A stretch of DNA of 64,000 bases from Clavibacter michiganensis (GCF_002151125.1 NZ_MDJZ01000016.1:429500-493499), one strand, 5' to 3'. Shown: positions 1 to 9,762, counted from the stretch's first letter. The notes: generated by a model from the sequence alone, not told the origin. Numbers and translations: made by a program.

Positions 1-1
1 G

Positions 2-55
2 GTCGTGGTCGTCGGTGGCCTCGTCTGGGCCGTGGCCCGCGCCGCGCGTCGCTGA
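2..55 (+). CDS. C-terminal end of an upstream gene, probably a membrane protein (partial)
   Basis: An open frame enters from the left edge and stops with TGA at 53-55. The 17 visible residues are hydrophobic (VVVVGGLVWAV) and end in a basic tail (ARAARR), as expected for the last transmembrane helix of an integral membrane protein with a cytoplasmic C-terminus. Nothing more can be said about its family. It sits just upstream of mptB on the same strand, so the two may be cotranscribed. Confidence 0.5.
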   Translation, partial: VVVVGGLVWAVARAARR

Positions 56-77
56 CCCGGCCGTTCGAGCGTCCGTC

Positions 78-1715
78 GTGGCACAGGGGGAGCCCGCGCG
101 TCCGGGCCGCCGAGAGGGACGTGATCCGGAGGCGCTCGGCGCCCACCCGCTGATGCTGCCGGGGCTCGTCGGGCTCGGCGGCTCGCTGCTGCTCCTCGTC
201 GCCTCGTTCGTCGTCGGCCACGCCCCGGCCGAGTCGGGGCTCTCGCGCACGGCCGTCATCGGCGCCCTCCGGGTGTCGCCCCTCGCGACGAGCGTCGGGT
301 CGCTCGCCGTCGTCGTGGGCGGCCTCCTGCTCACCTCCGGATGGCTCCTCCTCGGCGCGCTGCTGCCGCGCCTCGGCGCCTCGGGGCTGCGCGCCACCCT
401 GCGGCTCGCGGTCCTCTGGACGGTGCCGCTCCTCTTCAGCGTGCCGCTGTTCAGCCGCGACATCTACTCGTACATCGCCCAGGGCCGCGTCCTCGGCGCC
501 GGCCTCTCGCCGTACGAGCACGGGCCCGCCGTGCTGCCCGACTGGCGGAGCACGGGCGTGGATCCGCTGTGGGCGCACAACCCCGCGCCCTACGGCCCCC
601 TGTTCCTCGCGATCGAGCGCGTCATCGGGGAGATCGACGAGGCCCTCGGCGTGGAGGTCGCGGTGCTCGCGGCGCGCGGGGTCGCCGTCGTGGGGGTCGT
701 CCTGATGGTCGCATGCGGTCTCCGGATCGCCCGGCGCCGGCGCATCGACCCCGTGCGGACGGCGTGGTTCCTCGCCGCGAGCCCGCTCGTCCTCTTCAAC
801 TTCGTGGTGGCCGCCCACAACGACGCGCTCATGATGGGCCTGCTGGTCGCCGGCCTCCTCGCCGCCATCGACTCCCGCCCCGTGCTCGGCGTGCTGCTCG
901 TGACGGGCGCCGTGGCGGTCAAGCCCATCGCGCTCCTCGCCCTGCCGATCGTCGCCATCGTGCACGCCGAGATGCGGGCGCGCCGCGTCGACGACCGGGC
1001 GCCGGAGGGCGTCGCCGTCGACGGATCCGCGGGCGGCGTCGTCGGCCTCCGCCCGCCCACGCGCGACCCGCGCGTCTGGGCGGCCTGGATCGCGTCCGGG
1101 ATCGCCGCCATGGCCCTCCTCGCGCTCGGCGGCGAGCTGCTCGGCGTCGGCCTCGGCTGGATCTCCGCCCTCTCGAGCCCGGTCTCCGTCGTCTCGTGGT
1201 TCATGCCGTTCGGCGTGGCCGCGGGCGCGTTCGGCCCGCTGGTCGACGCGCTCGGCGGTCCGGGCGGGGCGGTCGAGGGCGGGATCAAGACCGCCGGCAT
1301 CCTGCTCGGGTTCGCGGGCGCCGCGTGGTGCATCCTCACGAGGCGCACGCTCTCGGGGGAGGCGCGCCTGGCGCTCGCGTTCGCGTGCGTCGTCGCGATG
1401 TCGCCCGTCGTGTACCCCTGGTACGGCCTGTGGGTGCTCGTGATCCTCGCCGTCGTCGGCATCGCGGACGGCGCGGCCATGTCGCTGGCCGTCTCGGCGA
1501 CGGTGTTCCTCATCGGCGTCAACCTCCTGGAGCCCATGGCCGTCGTCCACACCGTCGCCTCCGGCTGGCCGCGCCTGCTGGTGGTCGTGGTGGCGGTCGT
1601 CGGGATCCTCGGGGTGCTCGCGCCGGGGCTGCAGGGGCTCGCGGGCACGGATCCGTTCCGGGCCCTGCGGGCGCCGCGCCACCACTTCTCCGCCACCCGG
1701 CAGCCCCCGGCCTGA
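78..1715 (+). CDS. mptB: MptB-type polyprenol-phosphomannose-dependent alpha-1,6-mannosyltransferase
   Basis: An integral membrane GT-C glycosyltransferase expected to extend the alpha-1,6-mannan core of lipoglycans (lipomannan-like molecules) with polyprenol-phosphate-mannose as donor, on the outer face of the membrane. The protein is about 545 residues with a dozen or so hydrophobic segments. The first extracytoplasmic loop carries the family's acidic motif (FSRDIYSYIAQGR) followed by SPYEHGP, and a later loop has FNFVVAAHNDALM. I placed the start at GTG 78, beyond the end of the upstream gene; ATG 153 is also possible, while the longest frame (GTG 15) would overlap the upstream gene by 41 bases. 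Family assignment is firm from these motifs; the exact acceptor is not shown by sequence. Confidence 0.85.
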   Translation: MAQGEPARPGRREGRDPEALGAHPLMLPGLVGLGGSLLLLVASFVVGHAPAESGLSRTAVIGALRVSPLATSVGSLAVVVGGLLLTSGWLLLGALLPRLGASGLRATLRLAVLWTVPLLFSVPLFSRDIYSYIAQGRVLGAGLSPYEHGPAVLPDWRSTGVDPLWAHNPAPYGPLFLAIERVIGEIDEALGVEVAVLAARGVAVVGVVLMVACGLRIARRRRIDPVRTAWFLAASPLVLFNFVVAAHNDALMMGLLVAGLLAAIDSRPVLGVLLVTGAVAVKPIALLALPIVAIVHAEMRARRVDDRAPEGVAVDGSAGGVVGLRPPTRDPRVWAAWIASGIAAMALLALGGELLGVGLGWISALSSPVSVVSWFMPFGVAAGAFGPLVDALGGPGGAVEGGIKTAGILLGFAGAAWCILTRRTLSGEARLALAFACVVAMSPVVYPWYGLWVLVILAVVGIADGAAMSLAVSATVFLIGVNLLEPMAVVHTVASGWPRLLVVVVAVVGILGVLAPGLQGLAGTDPFRALRAPRHHFSATRQPPA

Positions 1716-1823
1716 CACGCGCCGCACCGCGACGTCGCTCCGCACCGTCGCGCGACGAGGGCTCGGGAATGCGCGCGACCGCCGCGGACGTTCCCCCGGG
1801 ACACCACCGACGGGAGCTCGACC

Positions 1824-2387
1824 ATGGACACCGACCTCGACTGGCACGACCTGATCCGTCGCGCCCACAGCGGCTTCGCCGACCGCCTCGGCGCGGTCAC
1901 CGACTGGACGGCCCCGACGCCCGACGTCGAGTGGGACGTCCGCGAGCTCGTGGCGCACGTCGTCGAGGAGCAGCAGTGGGTGCCGCTCCTCCTCGCCGGC
2001 CACACCGCCGAGACCGGGAAGCCGCTCATCCGCGCGCTCGACGACGACCTCGTGGCCGAGTGGGGCCGTTACTCCCGCGAGGCGCTCCAGGCGTGGGAGG
2101 GCGTGGATCCCGAGCGGCCCGTCGTGCTGTCGACCGACCGCGTGCCCGCCCGCGAGTACCTGCGCGAGCAGCTGTCCGACGTCGTGATCCACGGCTGGGA
2201 CCTCGCGCGCGCCACCGGTGCCGACGAGCGCATCGACGACGAGCTCGTGCGCGCCACGTGGACCGTGTTCGCCCCGCAGAAGGACACGCTCGAGGCAAGC
2301 GGCCTGTTCGCGTCGCCCGTGCCGGTCGCCGAGGACGCCCCGCTGCAGGTGCGGCTGCTCGCGCTGACGGGCCGCGACGCCCGGTAG
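1824..2387 (+). CDS. TIGR03086-type metal-binding protein (DinB/mycothiol maleylpyruvate isomerase superfamily)
   Basis: A 187-residue single-domain protein of the DinB-like four-helix superfamily that includes mycothiol-dependent maleylpyruvate isomerase. The N-terminal helix has WDVRELVAHVVEEQQW and the C-terminal half has SDVVIHGWDLARA, the two His-containing segments that build the metal site in this group. Members are common in mycothiol-producing actinobacteria and are thought to be thiol-dependent enzymes, but the substrate of this one is unknown. A GGGAG ribosome-binding site precedes ATG 1824. A hairpin at 2410-2430 probably ends its transcript before hemQ. Confidence 0.75.
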   Translation: MDTDLDWHDLIRRAHSGFADRLGAVTDWTAPTPDVEWDVRELVAHVVEEQQWVPLLLAGHTAETGKPLIRALDDDLVAEWGRYSREALQAWEGVDPERPVVLSTDRVPAREYLREQLSDVVIHGWDLARATGADERIDDELVRATWTVFAPQKDTLEASGLFASPVPVAEDAPLQVRLLALTGRDAR

Positions 2388-2409
2388 CCCGGGAATGATC
2401 TGACGGGCC

Positions 2410-2430
2410 CCCGCCCGATGCGAGGGCGGG
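2410..2430 (+). terminator. Short GC hairpin between the TIGR03086-type gene and hemQ
   Basis: CCCGCCC (2410-2416) and GGGCGGG (2424-2430) are perfect 7-bp arms around a 7-base loop, followed by TCTCC rather than a T-run. It lies 22 bases after the stop of the upstream gene. The hairpin also covers the most upstream in-frame ATG of hemQ (2418), which argues for a later hemQ start. Confidence 0.5.
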
Positions 2431-2456
2431 TCTCCACGAGACGTACCATGGGGATC

Positions 2457-3227
2457 ATGAGCATCCCGGCTGCCGAGTCGGCGGCATCTCAGGTCCCCCC
2501 GATCGAGTCCCCCGGAGAGGCCCGTCCTGACGACGGGTCGACCCCCGAGGCATCCCCCAGCGGATACGCCCTCTGGGCCGTCCTCCGCCGCGATCCGCAG
2601 CGCCCCGACGACCTCGACGGCCGCGAGGTCCCCGGTGCCGTCGACGAGCTCGACGGCATCGTGGCCATCGTCGAGGCGGAGGGCGTCACCGTCCGCGGCT
2701 TCTACGACGTCTCCGGCATGCGCGCCGACGCCGACCTCATGGTCTGGATCCACGGCCCCCAGATGGAGACCCTGCAGTGGGCCTTCCGCGAGATCCGCCG
2801 CGCGCGCCTCGTCCGCGCGCTCATCCCGTCGTGGAGCGCCGCCGGCGTCCACCGCGACGCCGAGTTCAACCGGGCCCACGTCCCCGGCTTCCTCCGGGGC
2901 GAGGAGCCGCGCGACTGGCTCTGCGTCTACCCCTTCGTCCGCTCCTACGAGTGGTACCTGCTGCCTCCCGAGGAGCGCGGGCGCATGCTCGCCCAGCACG
3001 GCCGCCAGGGCGCGGCCTTCCGCAGCGTCATCGCCAACACGGTCTCGTCGTTCGGCCTCGGCGACTACGAGTGGATCCTCCCGCTCGAGTCGAACGAGCT
3101 CGTCGACCTGGTCGACATGATGCGCGACCTGCGCAACACCGACGCGCGCCGTCACGTGCGCGAGGAGGTCCCGTTCTACACGGGCCGCCGCATCACCACC
3201 GCCGAGCTCGTGGAGGTCCTCCAGTAA
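2457..3227 (+). CDS. hemQ: Coproheme decarboxylase (H2O2-dependent haem synthase), HemQ/ChdC
   Basis: Final enzyme of the coproporphyrin-dependent haem pathway of Gram-positive bacteria: it oxidatively decarboxylates two propionates of coproheme III to give haem b. The protein (about 256 residues) has the chlorite-dismutase fold signature, with the catalytic Tyr region YPFVRSYEWYLLP, the haem-ligand His region MLAQHGRQG, and RADADLMVWIHGP. The start is uncertain between ATG 2448 and ATG 2457. There is no good ribosome-binding site, but TACCAT at 2444-2449 ends 7 bases before ATG 2457, as expected for a leaderless transcript, so I favour 2457. The stop TAA overlaps the ATG of hemH. It heads the operon hemQHCDBL. 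Confidence 0.9.
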   Translation: MSIPAAESAASQVPPIESPGEARPDDGSTPEASPSGYALWAVLRRDPQRPDDLDGREVPGAVDELDGIVAIVEAEGVTVRGFYDVSGMRADADLMVWIHGPQMETLQWAFREIRRARLVRALIPSWSAAGVHRDAEFNRAHVPGFLRGEEPRDWLCVYPFVRSYEWYLLPPEERGRMLAQHGRQGAAFRSVIANTVSSFGLGDYEWILPLESNELVDLVDMMRDLRNTDARRHVREEVPFYTGRRITTAELVEVLQ

Positions 3228-4480
3228 TGGCCGCAGTCAACCTGGGTCGCAAGCCCGCCCCCGCCACCGACGCCCCCCGCGCGCCCGGCGCCCTCGTCTC
3301 CGCCGCGAGCGAGGCCGCGAAGATGGGCCCGGCGCACGTCGAGGAGCCCGTCGCGTACGACGCGATCCTGCTGGCCTCGTTCGGCGGCCCCGAGGGTCAG
3401 GACGACGTCATCCCGTTCCTCCGCAACGTCACCGCGGGCCGGGGGATCCCGGAGGAGCGCCTCGAGGAGGTCGCCCACCACTACCGCGCGTTCGGCGGCA
3501 TCAGCCCCATCAACGAGCAGAACCGCGAGCTGAAGGCCGCCCTCGAGGCGCGCCTCGCCGAGCGCGGCATCGACCTGCCCGTGCTGTGGGGCAACCGCAA
3601 CTGGGGCCCGTACCTAAACGACGCGCTGCGCGAGGCCGAGGAGAAGGGCTACCGCCAGCTCATCGCCGTCGCCACGAGCGCGTACAGCTCGTACTCCTCC
3701 TGCCGCCAGTACCGCGAGGACTTCGCGGACGCGCTCGAGGACACGCAGCTGCAGGGCGTCGTCCGCATCGACAAGGTGCGCCAGTTCTTCGACCACCCGG
3801 GCTTCGTCACGCCGTTCATCGAGGGCACGCGCGACGGGATCCGCGACGTCGTCGCCCACTTCGAGGCCGAGGGCGGCGAGCCCGTCGACCTGTCGAAGGA
3901 CGTCGAGATCCTCTTCTCCACGCACTCCATCCCGTCGTCGGACGCCTCGAAGTCCGGCCCGGCCGAGCGCGGCTTCGACGAGGACGGCGCCTACGCCGCG
4001 CAGCACCTCGCCGTCGCCGAGGTCGTGATGCACGAGGTGAAGCGGGAGCTCGGCATCGACCAGGACGTCCCGTGGCAGCTCGTCTACCAGTCGCGCTCCG
4101 GCCCGCCCTCGATGCCGTGGCTCGAGCCCGACGTGAACGACGCCATCGGCGAGCTGCCCGCGCAGGGCCGCCGCGCCGTCGTGATCGTGCCCCTCGGCTT
4201 CGTGAGCGACCACATGGAGGTCAAGTGGGACCTCGACAACGAGGCCACCGAGTCCGCCCAGGAGAACGGCCTCTACTCGGTGCGCGTGCCCACCCCGGGC
4301 GTGCACGCCGCGTACGTCGACGGCCTCATCGACCTCGTGCTGGAGCGCCGTGACGGCATGAAGGCGGCCGACCGCCCCCACATGACCGACCTCGGACCCT
4401 GGTACGACGTGTGCCGTCCGGGCTGCTGCGAGAACGTGCGGCTGGGCTTCAAGCCCGCCGTCTCCGGGCTGGCACCGTGA
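3227..4480 (+). CDS. hemH: Coproporphyrin III ferrochelatase, HemH/CpfC
   Basis: Inserts Fe2+ into coproporphyrin III to form coproheme, the substrate of HemQ encoded just upstream. It has 417 residues with a poorly conserved, Ala/Pro-rich N-terminal extension of about 40 residues before the ferrochelatase core (DAILLASFGGPEG). Core signatures are SPINEQNRELKAAL, LPVLWGNRNWGPYLNDAL, VATSAYSSYSSCRQY, and LVYQSRSGPPSMPWLEPD. A Cys in SSCRQY and a C-terminal cluster (VCRPGCCENVR) match the ligands of the [2Fe-2S] cluster known from actinobacterial ferrochelatases. Start and stop overlap the neighbouring genes (TAATG with hemQ, GTGA with hemC), so translation is probably coupled. Confidence 0.93.
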   Translation: MAAVNLGRKPAPATDAPRAPGALVSAASEAAKMGPAHVEEPVAYDAILLASFGGPEGQDDVIPFLRNVTAGRGIPEERLEEVAHHYRAFGGISPINEQNRELKAALEARLAERGIDLPVLWGNRNWGPYLNDALREAEEKGYRQLIAVATSAYSSYSSCRQYREDFADALEDTQLQGVVRIDKVRQFFDHPGFVTPFIEGTRDGIRDVVAHFEAEGGEPVDLSKDVEILFSTHSIPSSDASKSGPAERGFDEDGAYAAQHLAVAEVVMHEVKRELGIDQDVPWQLVYQSRSGPPSMPWLEPDVNDAIGELPAQGRRAVVIVPLGFVSDHMEVKWDLDNEATESAQENGLYSVRVPTPGVHAAYVDGLIDLVLERRDGMKAADRPHMTDLGPWYDVCRPGCCENVRLGFKPAVSGLAP

Positions 4481-5463
4481 CGGACGGTCCCACGACGTCG
4501 GCTCCGACGACGACGCTCCGCATCGGGACCCGGGGGAGCGCTCTCGCCCTGGCCCAGACGCGGGCGATCGCCGCGGAGATCACCGACGCGTCGGGACTCG
4601 AGGTCGAGCTCGTGCCCGTGACCACGCACGGCGACACGTCGCGCGAGTCGCTGTCGAGCCTCGGCGGCACGGGCGTGTTCGCGAGCGCGCTCCGGGAGTC
4701 GCTCCTCCGCGGCGAGTGCGACCTCGTGGTCCACTCGCTCAAGGACCTGCCGACCGCGCCGTACGCCGGCCTCACCGTGGCGTCCGTGCCGGTCCGCGAG
4801 GATCCGCGCGACGTGCTCTGCGCGCGCGACGGCCTCACGCTGGCGACCCTGCCCCGGGGCGCCCGCATCGGCACCGGATCCCCGCGCCGCCGCGCGCAGA
4901 TCCTCGCCGAGCGCCCCGACCTCGAGGTGGTCGACATCCGCGGCAACATCGACACCCGCCTCTCCCGCGTGACCGCGGGCGACCTCGACGCCGTCGTCCT
5001 CGCGGCCGCCGGCCTCGAGCGCATCGGCCGGATCGACGCGGCCACCGAGCACCTCGACCTCGACCGCTGGCCCACCGCCCCCGGGCAGGGCGCGCTCGCG
5101 CTCGAGATCCGCGCGGAGGACGCCGAGACGCACTCGGTGGTCGGTCGCGCCGTCGAGGCCGTCGACGACCCCTTCACCCACGCCGCGGTGCTCGCGGAGC
5201 GCGGCGTGCTCGCCGCCCTCGAGGCCGGCTGCGCGGCGCCCATCGGCGCCTGGGCCACCGTCACGAGCGCCCGCCTCGCCCTCACCGCCGTGGTCTACCG
5301 ACCCGACGGCACGCAGCGCATGGCCGCGAGCCACGAGCTCGACACAGCGGGGCTCGACCTCGCGCAGCTGGGCGCTTCCGCCTCCGCGCTCTCGGGGCCC
5401 GTGTCCCGCGAGCTCCTCGACGCCGGAGCGGCCGATCTCGCGCCGCTGGGAGGGACCCGATGA
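4477..5463 (+). CDS. hemC: Hydroxymethylbilane synthase (porphobilinogen deaminase)
   Basis: Polymerises four porphobilinogens into hydroxymethylbilane using a covalently attached dipyrromethane cofactor. The 328-residue protein opens with the family signature [15 protein letters not shown], has VHSLKDLPT and [10 protein letters not shown] in the active-site region, and Cys252 in [12 protein letters not shown] is the cofactor attachment site. GTG 4477 overlaps the hemH stop in GTGA; an in-frame upstream start at 4411 would overlap hemH much more and add unconserved sequence. The ATGA overlap with hemD follows. Confidence 0.95.
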   Translation: MTDGPTTSAPTTTLRIGTRGSALALAQTRAIAAEITDASGLEVELVPVTTHGDTSRESLSSLGGTGVFASALRESLLRGECDLVVHSLKDLPTAPYAGLTVASVPVREDPRDVLCARDGLTLATLPRGARIGTGSPRRRAQILAERPDLEVVDIRGNIDTRLSRVTAGDLDAVVLAAAGLERIGRIDAATEHLDLDRWPTAPGQGALALEIRAEDAETHSVVGRAVEAVDDPFTHAAVLAERGVLAALEAGCAAPIGAWATVTSARLALTAVVYRPDGTQRMAASHELDTAGLDLAQLGASASALSGPVSRELLDAGAADLAPLGGTR

Positions 5464-6299
5464 CCTCGACAGACCAGAAGCCCCTGAAGGGCTGGCGCGT
5501 CCTCGTGCCCCGCGGCGGCCCATGGGGCGACGGGGTCGCCTACGACCTCCGCGCGCAGGGCGCCACGCCCGTCGTCGCGCCCATGATCAACTTCGCGGCC
5601 ACGCAGGACGGGCAGGCGCTCGAGTCGGCCCTCGCCGACCTCGCCGCCGGATCCTTCGACTGGCTCACCGTCACGAGCGCGACCACGGTCGACGTGCTCT
5701 CGTCGCACCGCGCGGTCGTGCCCGAGGGCACGCGCATCGCCGCCGTCGGGGAGACCACCGCCGCCGCGCTCGTCGCCGCCGGCTACACCGTCGACTTCGT
5801 CCCGTCCATCGACTCGTCGGCCACGGCGCTCCTCGAGGAGTGGACCGAGATGGCCGCCGGGTCCCCGCGCCGCCGCGTGCTCACCCTCCGCTCCGAGATC
5901 GCGAAGCCCACGCTCACCGACGGCCTCATCGCGCGCGGGCACGACGTCCGCTCGGTCGTCGCGTACCGCACCGTGGGCGTGCCCGTCAGCGACCGGATCC
6001 GCGAGGACGTCGCCTCCGGCCGCGTCCGCGCGATCCTCGTCACCTCGGGCAGCGTCGCCGAGCAGGTGCACCAGCAGCTGGGCGAGGTGCCCGACGGGGT
6101 GCTCATCGCCTGCATCGGGCCGCGCACCGCGAAGGACGCCCGCCGCTCGGGCGTGCGCGTGGACGTCGTCGCGTCGGAGCGGTCCGCGGCGTCGCTCATC
6201 CAGTCCCTGGTCGAGATCGCCCGCCACGAGGAGCCGCGACCCGACACCGCGGGGAGCCCCGCCCTCGCCGACCTGCTCGATCGGAGCTCCACCGAATGA
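5460..6299 (+). CDS. hemD: Uroporphyrinogen-III synthase
   Basis: Cyclises hydroxymethylbilane with inversion of ring D to uroporphyrinogen III. This is a fast-diverging family: the 279-residue protein is recognised by WRVLVPRGG near the N-terminus, [48 protein letters not shown] and [14 protein letters not shown], and by position between hemC and hemB. The start ATG 5460 lies in ATGA with the hemC stop and has a strong GGGAGGG just upstream. The last 35 residues form a Pro/Asp-rich tail without family similarity that I can see. Confidence 0.92.
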   Translation: MTSTDQKPLKGWRVLVPRGGPWGDGVAYDLRAQGATPVVAPMINFAATQDGQALESALADLAAGSFDWLTVTSATTVDVLSSHRAVVPEGTRIAAVGETTAAALVAAGYTVDFVPSIDSSATALLEEWTEMAAGSPRRRVLTLRSEIAKPTLTDGLIARGHDVRSVVAYRTVGVPVSDRIREDVASGRVRAILVTSGSVAEQVHQQLGEVPDGVLIACIGPRTAKDARRSGVRVDVVASERSAASLIQSLVEIARHEEPRPDTAGSPALADLLDRSSTE

Positions 6300-7276
6300 C
6301 CTCCCCCTACTACCGCCCGCGCCGCCTCCGGACCTCCCCGGCCATGCGCCGGCTCACGGCCGAGACGCGCCTGCACGCCGCCGACCTCGTGCTCCCGATG
6401 TTCGTGCGCGAGGGCCTCACGGAGGCGTCGCCCATCACGTCGATGCCGGGCGTCTCCCAGCACTCGCTCGACAGCCTGCGGCGCGCGCTCGTCGAGGCCG
6501 CGGAGGCCGGCATCGGCGGCGTGATGCTGTTCGGCGTGCCCTCCGTGCGCGACGCCGAGGGCTCCGGCGCGAGCGACCCCGACGGGATCCTCAACGTCGC
6601 CACGCGCGTGGCCGTCGAGGAGGTCGGCGACGCGCTCGTCGTGCAGACCGACCTGTGCCTCGACGAGTTCACCGACCACGGGCACTGCGGCGTGCTCGAC
6701 GCGGACGGCGTGGTCGACAACGACCGCACGCTCGACCGCTACCGCGCGATGGGCCTCGCCCAGGCGGAGGCGGGATCCCACCTGCTCGGCCTCAGCGGCA
6801 TGATGGACGGCCAGGTCGGCGCCGTGCGCGAGGCCCTCGACGACGCCGGTCACCATGACGTCGCGATCCTCGCCTACGCGGCCAAGTACGCGTCCGCCTT
6901 CTACGGCCCCTTCCGCGAGGCCGTCGACTCCCAGCTCGTCGGCGACCGCCGCACCTACCAGATGGACAACGGCAACCGCCGCGAGGCCCTGCGCGAGGTG
7001 GAGCTCGACATCGAGGAGGGCGCCGACGTCGTCATGGTGAAGCCCGCCATGAGCTACCTCGACATCCTCGCCGACGTCGCCGCCACGAGCAGCGTGCCGG
7101 TGTGGGCGTACCAGATCTCCGGCGAGTACGCGATGCTCGAGGCCGCCGCGCAGAACGGCTGGATCGACCGCGAGCGCGCCATCGAGGAGAGCGTCCTCGG
7201 CATCAAGCGGGCCGGCGCCGACGCGATCCTCACCTACTGGGCCGTCGAGCTGGCCGAGCGCCTCGCCCGGCGCTGA
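6296..7276 (+). CDS. hemB: Delta-aminolevulinic acid dehydratase (porphobilinogen synthase)
   Basis: Condenses two 5-aminolevulinates to porphobilinogen. The 326-residue protein has the Schiff-base lysine in [11 protein letters not shown] (Lys249) and the second active-site lysine in [13 protein letters not shown]. The metal loop reads [12 protein letters not shown]: Cys121 and Cys131 are kept but the middle zinc ligand is Asp123 rather than Cys, so the site is neither the classic all-Cys zinc type nor the all-Asp magnesium type. The ATGA overlap with hemD supports the start. A 92-base gap separates it from hemL. Confidence 0.95.
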   Translation: MTSPYYRPRRLRTSPAMRRLTAETRLHAADLVLPMFVREGLTEASPITSMPGVSQHSLDSLRRALVEAAEAGIGGVMLFGVPSVRDAEGSGASDPDGILNVATRVAVEEVGDALVVQTDLCLDEFTDHGHCGVLDADGVVDNDRTLDRYRAMGLAQAEAGSHLLGLSGMMDGQVGAVREALDDAGHHDVAILAYAAKYASAFYGPFREAVDSQLVGDRRTYQMDNGNRREALREVELDIEEGADVVMVKPAMSYLDILADVAATSSVPVWAYQISGEYAMLEAAAQNGWIDRERAIEESVLGIKRAGADAILTYWAVELAERLARR

Positions 7277-7368
7277 GCCAGCCCCCGCACACCTCTCCCG
7301 GCGCGGATCCGCCACCGGATCCGCCGCCCGAACCGAGCGCGACACCGCCGCGCACCGAAGGACTCACC

Positions 7369-8736
7369 GTGACCCACTCCCAGGACCTCTTCGACCGCGC
7401 ACGCGACGTCATCCCCGGTGGCGTGAACTCGCCCGTCCGGGCCTTCGGCTCCGTCGGCGGCACGCCCCGCATGATGGTGAAGGCCTCCGGGCCCTACGTC
7501 GTCGACGCCGACGGCGTGGAGTACGTCGACCTCGTCAACTCGTGGGGCCCCGCGATCCTCGGCCACGCCCGCCCCGAGGTCGTGCGGGCCGTGCAGGACG
7601 CCGCCGCCCTCGGCCTCGGCTTCGGCGCGACCACGCCCGCGGAGACGGAGCTCGCCGAGCTCGTCACCGAGCGCGTGCGCGTCGCGGGCGTCGACGGATC
7701 CCCGGACCGTCGCCCCATCGAGAAGCTGCGCCTCGTGTCCACCGGCACCGAGGCCACCATGACGGCGATCCGCCTCGCCCGCGGCTTCACCGGCCGCGAC
7801 CTGCTCGTGAAGTTCGCCGGCCACTACCACGGCCACTCCGACAGCCTCCTCGCCGAGGCCGGCTCGGGCGTCGCGACGCTCGCCCTGCCCGGCTCCGCGG
7901 GGATCCCCGAGGCCATCGCCGCGCAGACCATCGTGGTGCCCTACAACGACCTCGGCGCCGTGCGCGAGGTCCTCGCCGAGCACGGTCCGCGCATCGCGGC
8001 CGTGATCACGGAGGCCGCCGCCGCGAACATGGGCGTCGTGCCGCCGCTCCCCGGCTTCACCGCGGAGCTCGCGCGCCTCACCCACGACAACGGATCCCTC
8101 CTCATCTCCGACGAGGTGCTCACCGGCTTCCGCGTGCACCCGGCCGGCTACTGGGGCCTCGACAACGCAGGCCTCGCCGCCGACCACCCCGACGCGTGGA
8201 CGCCTGACCTCGTCACCTACGGCAAGGTCATCGGCGGCGGCCTCCCCGTCGCCGCGCTCGGCGGCCGGGCCGACGTGATGGACCACCTCGCGCCCCTCGG
8301 CCCCGTCTACCAGGCGGGCACGCTCTCCGGGAACCCGGTGGCGGTCGCCGCGGGCCTCACGACGCTCCGCCTCGCCGACGCCGACGTGTACCGCGCGCTC
8401 GACATCGCGGCCGACATCCTCATCTACGCCGTGGAGCTCGCCTTCGACCGCGCCGGCCTCGCCTACTCGGTGCAGCGCGCGGGGAGCCTCTTCAGCTTCA
8501 CGTTCGGCACGCCGCCCGAGCACGGGATCACCGACTACGCCACCGTGCAGGCGCAGGAGACGTGGCGCTACCCCGCGTTCTTCCACTCCATGCTCGATCA
8601 GGGTGTGAGCCTGCCGCCGTCGGTCTTCGAGGCGTGGTTCGTCTCGGCCGCGATGGACGAGGCCTCGCTCGACCGCGTGATCCGCGCGCTCCCCGCCGCC
8701 GCCCGCGCGGCCGCCGCGGCCACTCCGCCGGCCTAG
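7369..8736 (+). CDS. hemL: Glutamate-1-semialdehyde 2,1-aminomutase
   Basis: PLP enzyme of the C5 pathway that converts glutamate-1-semialdehyde to 5-aminolevulinate, the substrate of HemB. It has 455 residues, starting [18 protein letters not shown] like other family members, with the PLP lysine in [11 protein letters not shown] (Lys286) and the class-III aminotransferase motif [14 protein letters not shown] 7369 is preceded by GAAGGA at proper spacing. It is the last gene of the haem operon. The C-terminus ends in an Ala-rich run, a common actinobacterial feature. The partner genes hemA, hemE and the coproporphyrinogen oxidase are not in the window. Confidence 0.95.
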   Translation: MTHSQDLFDRARDVIPGGVNSPVRAFGSVGGTPRMMVKASGPYVVDADGVEYVDLVNSWGPAILGHARPEVVRAVQDAAALGLGFGATTPAETELAELVTERVRVAGVDGSPDRRPIEKLRLVSTGTEATMTAIRLARGFTGRDLLVKFAGHYHGHSDSLLAEAGSGVATLALPGSAGIPEAIAAQTIVVPYNDLGAVREVLAEHGPRIAAVITEAAAANMGVVPPLPGFTAELARLTHDNGSLLISDEVLTGFRVHPAGYWGLDNAGLAADHPDAWTPDLVTYGKVIGGGLPVAALGGRADVMDHLAPLGPVYQAGTLSGNPVAVAAGLTTLRLADADVYRALDIAADILIYAVELAFDRAGLAYSVQRAGSLFSFTFGTPPEHGITDYATVQAQETWRYPAFFHSMLDQGVSLPPSVFEAWFVSAAMDEASLDRVIRALPAAARAAAAATPPA

Positions 8737-8748
8737 CCCGACCCCGCG

Positions 8749-8790
8749 CACGACGGGAGGCCCGGCCGAGCGGCCGGGACTCCCGTCGTG
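8749..8790. terminator. Bidirectional hairpin between hemL and the endonuclease gene
   Basis: Twenty-base arms (8749-8768 and 8771-8790) pair with a single mismatch; each arm carries CACGACGGGAG joined to CCGG-rich sequence. It sits in the 82-base gap between convergent genes and has no T-run on either strand. A factor-independent terminator lacking a U-tract, or an mRNA-end stabiliser, serving both genes is the simplest reading. It resembles the hairpins at 19936-19967 and 30481-30521. Confidence 0.65.
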
Positions 8791-8818
8791 TCGGCGGGCG
8801 TCCGCCGTCGCGCCTGCG

Positions 8819-9640
8819 TCAGAGCGTGATCGCCGCGAACCGCTCCAGCTCGACCCAGCCGTCGCGGCCGTCCGCGGGCGTGCCCGGTCGGGCCGTCGCG
8901 GGCACGCCGAGGCGGTCGGCCGCCGCGAGCTGCGCCACGTCGTAGCCGGTGAGCGCGCCGATCTCCGCGACCGCCACCTGGTAGGTGCGGTACGGCCCGA
9001 GCTCCGGCGCGTCCGCGGTGGCCGGCCGCCGGTCGAGGTCGCCGAGCTCCGGCGCCTGGTCGAGCAGGTAGGCGGTGGCGGCGAGCTCGTCGCCCGAGGC
9101 CCAGGCCGCGATCTTCCAGAACATCAGCGGGATCCGCACGCCGCGGTACACGGGGTCGTCGTCGGAGAAGACGGGTCCGGTGAAGACGGTCATGAGCCGG
9201 TCGCCGAGGTCGGCGTTGCCGAGCACGTAGTCCTCGAGGCCGAGCCACAGCTCCTTCGACTGGTTGAAGTCCGCGGCCTGCGGCGCCGCGTTCGTGTAGA
9301 CGAAGGTGTCCGCGCTCGCGCGCGCCGCCTCCGCGATGTCGCCCCACACCGGATCCCGCCGCCGCACCAGGTGCCCGCGGTCGATGTCGTTGCGCGCGTA
9401 CAGCTCCGGGCCGCACTGCTGGTCCTCCGGGAGCCGCGGATCCAGGTGCCAGTCGTCGGTGCGCTCCACGTCGACGAGGCGCGCGCCGTCGATGTTCACG
9501 GCCGTGAGCGCGGCGAGCCGGCGATCCGTGTCCATGAGCACCGTGAAGTGCAGGTAGTCGAGCCGCACGGGCCGCGCGTCGGCCGGGGCCTCGGGCAGCG
9601 GGAGCGGGATGGGCAGGAAGTCGAGGTCGTAGCCGTCCAT
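8819..9640 (-). CDS. DNA/RNA non-specific endonuclease (NUC1/Serratia-type beta-beta-alpha-Me nuclease)
   Basis: A 273-residue metal-dependent nuclease. The signature DRGHLVRR holds the general base His90, and the Mg-binding Asn falls in the segment TNAAPQAADFNQ (Asn126), followed by WLGLEDYV. These match the order DRGH, then NQ..W..LE, of the family. No signal peptide or membrane segment is visible, whereas most relatives are secreted, so it may act inside the cell, be exported by an unrecognised route, or be misplaced in start. No inhibitor gene is adjacent. ATG 9640 is the only reasonable start. Substrate preference cannot be read from sequence. Confidence 0.85.
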   Translation of the reverse strand: MDGYDLDFLPIPLPLPEAPADARPVRLDYLHFTVLMDTDRRLAALTAVNIDGARLVDVERTDDWHLDPRLPEDQQCGPELYARNDIDRGHLVRRRDPVWGDIAEAARASADTFVYTNAAPQAADFNQSKELWLGLEDYVLGNADLGDRLMTVFTGPVFSDDDPVYRGVRIPLMFWKIAAWASGDELAATAYLLDQAPELGDLDRRPATADAPELGPYRTYQVAVAEIGALTGYDVAQLAAADRLGVPATARPGTPADGRDGWVELERFAAITL

Positions 9641-9762
9641 GACCGGAGCCTATTCCCGGCCCCGGACGCCCGACCGGGCCGCCGGGTGGACGCCCAGGGG
9701 ACGACGGCCGACCAGCCGGGGCGGGCGCGCGTGCGGAGGGACGGGCCCGCGGCGGGCGGGGA

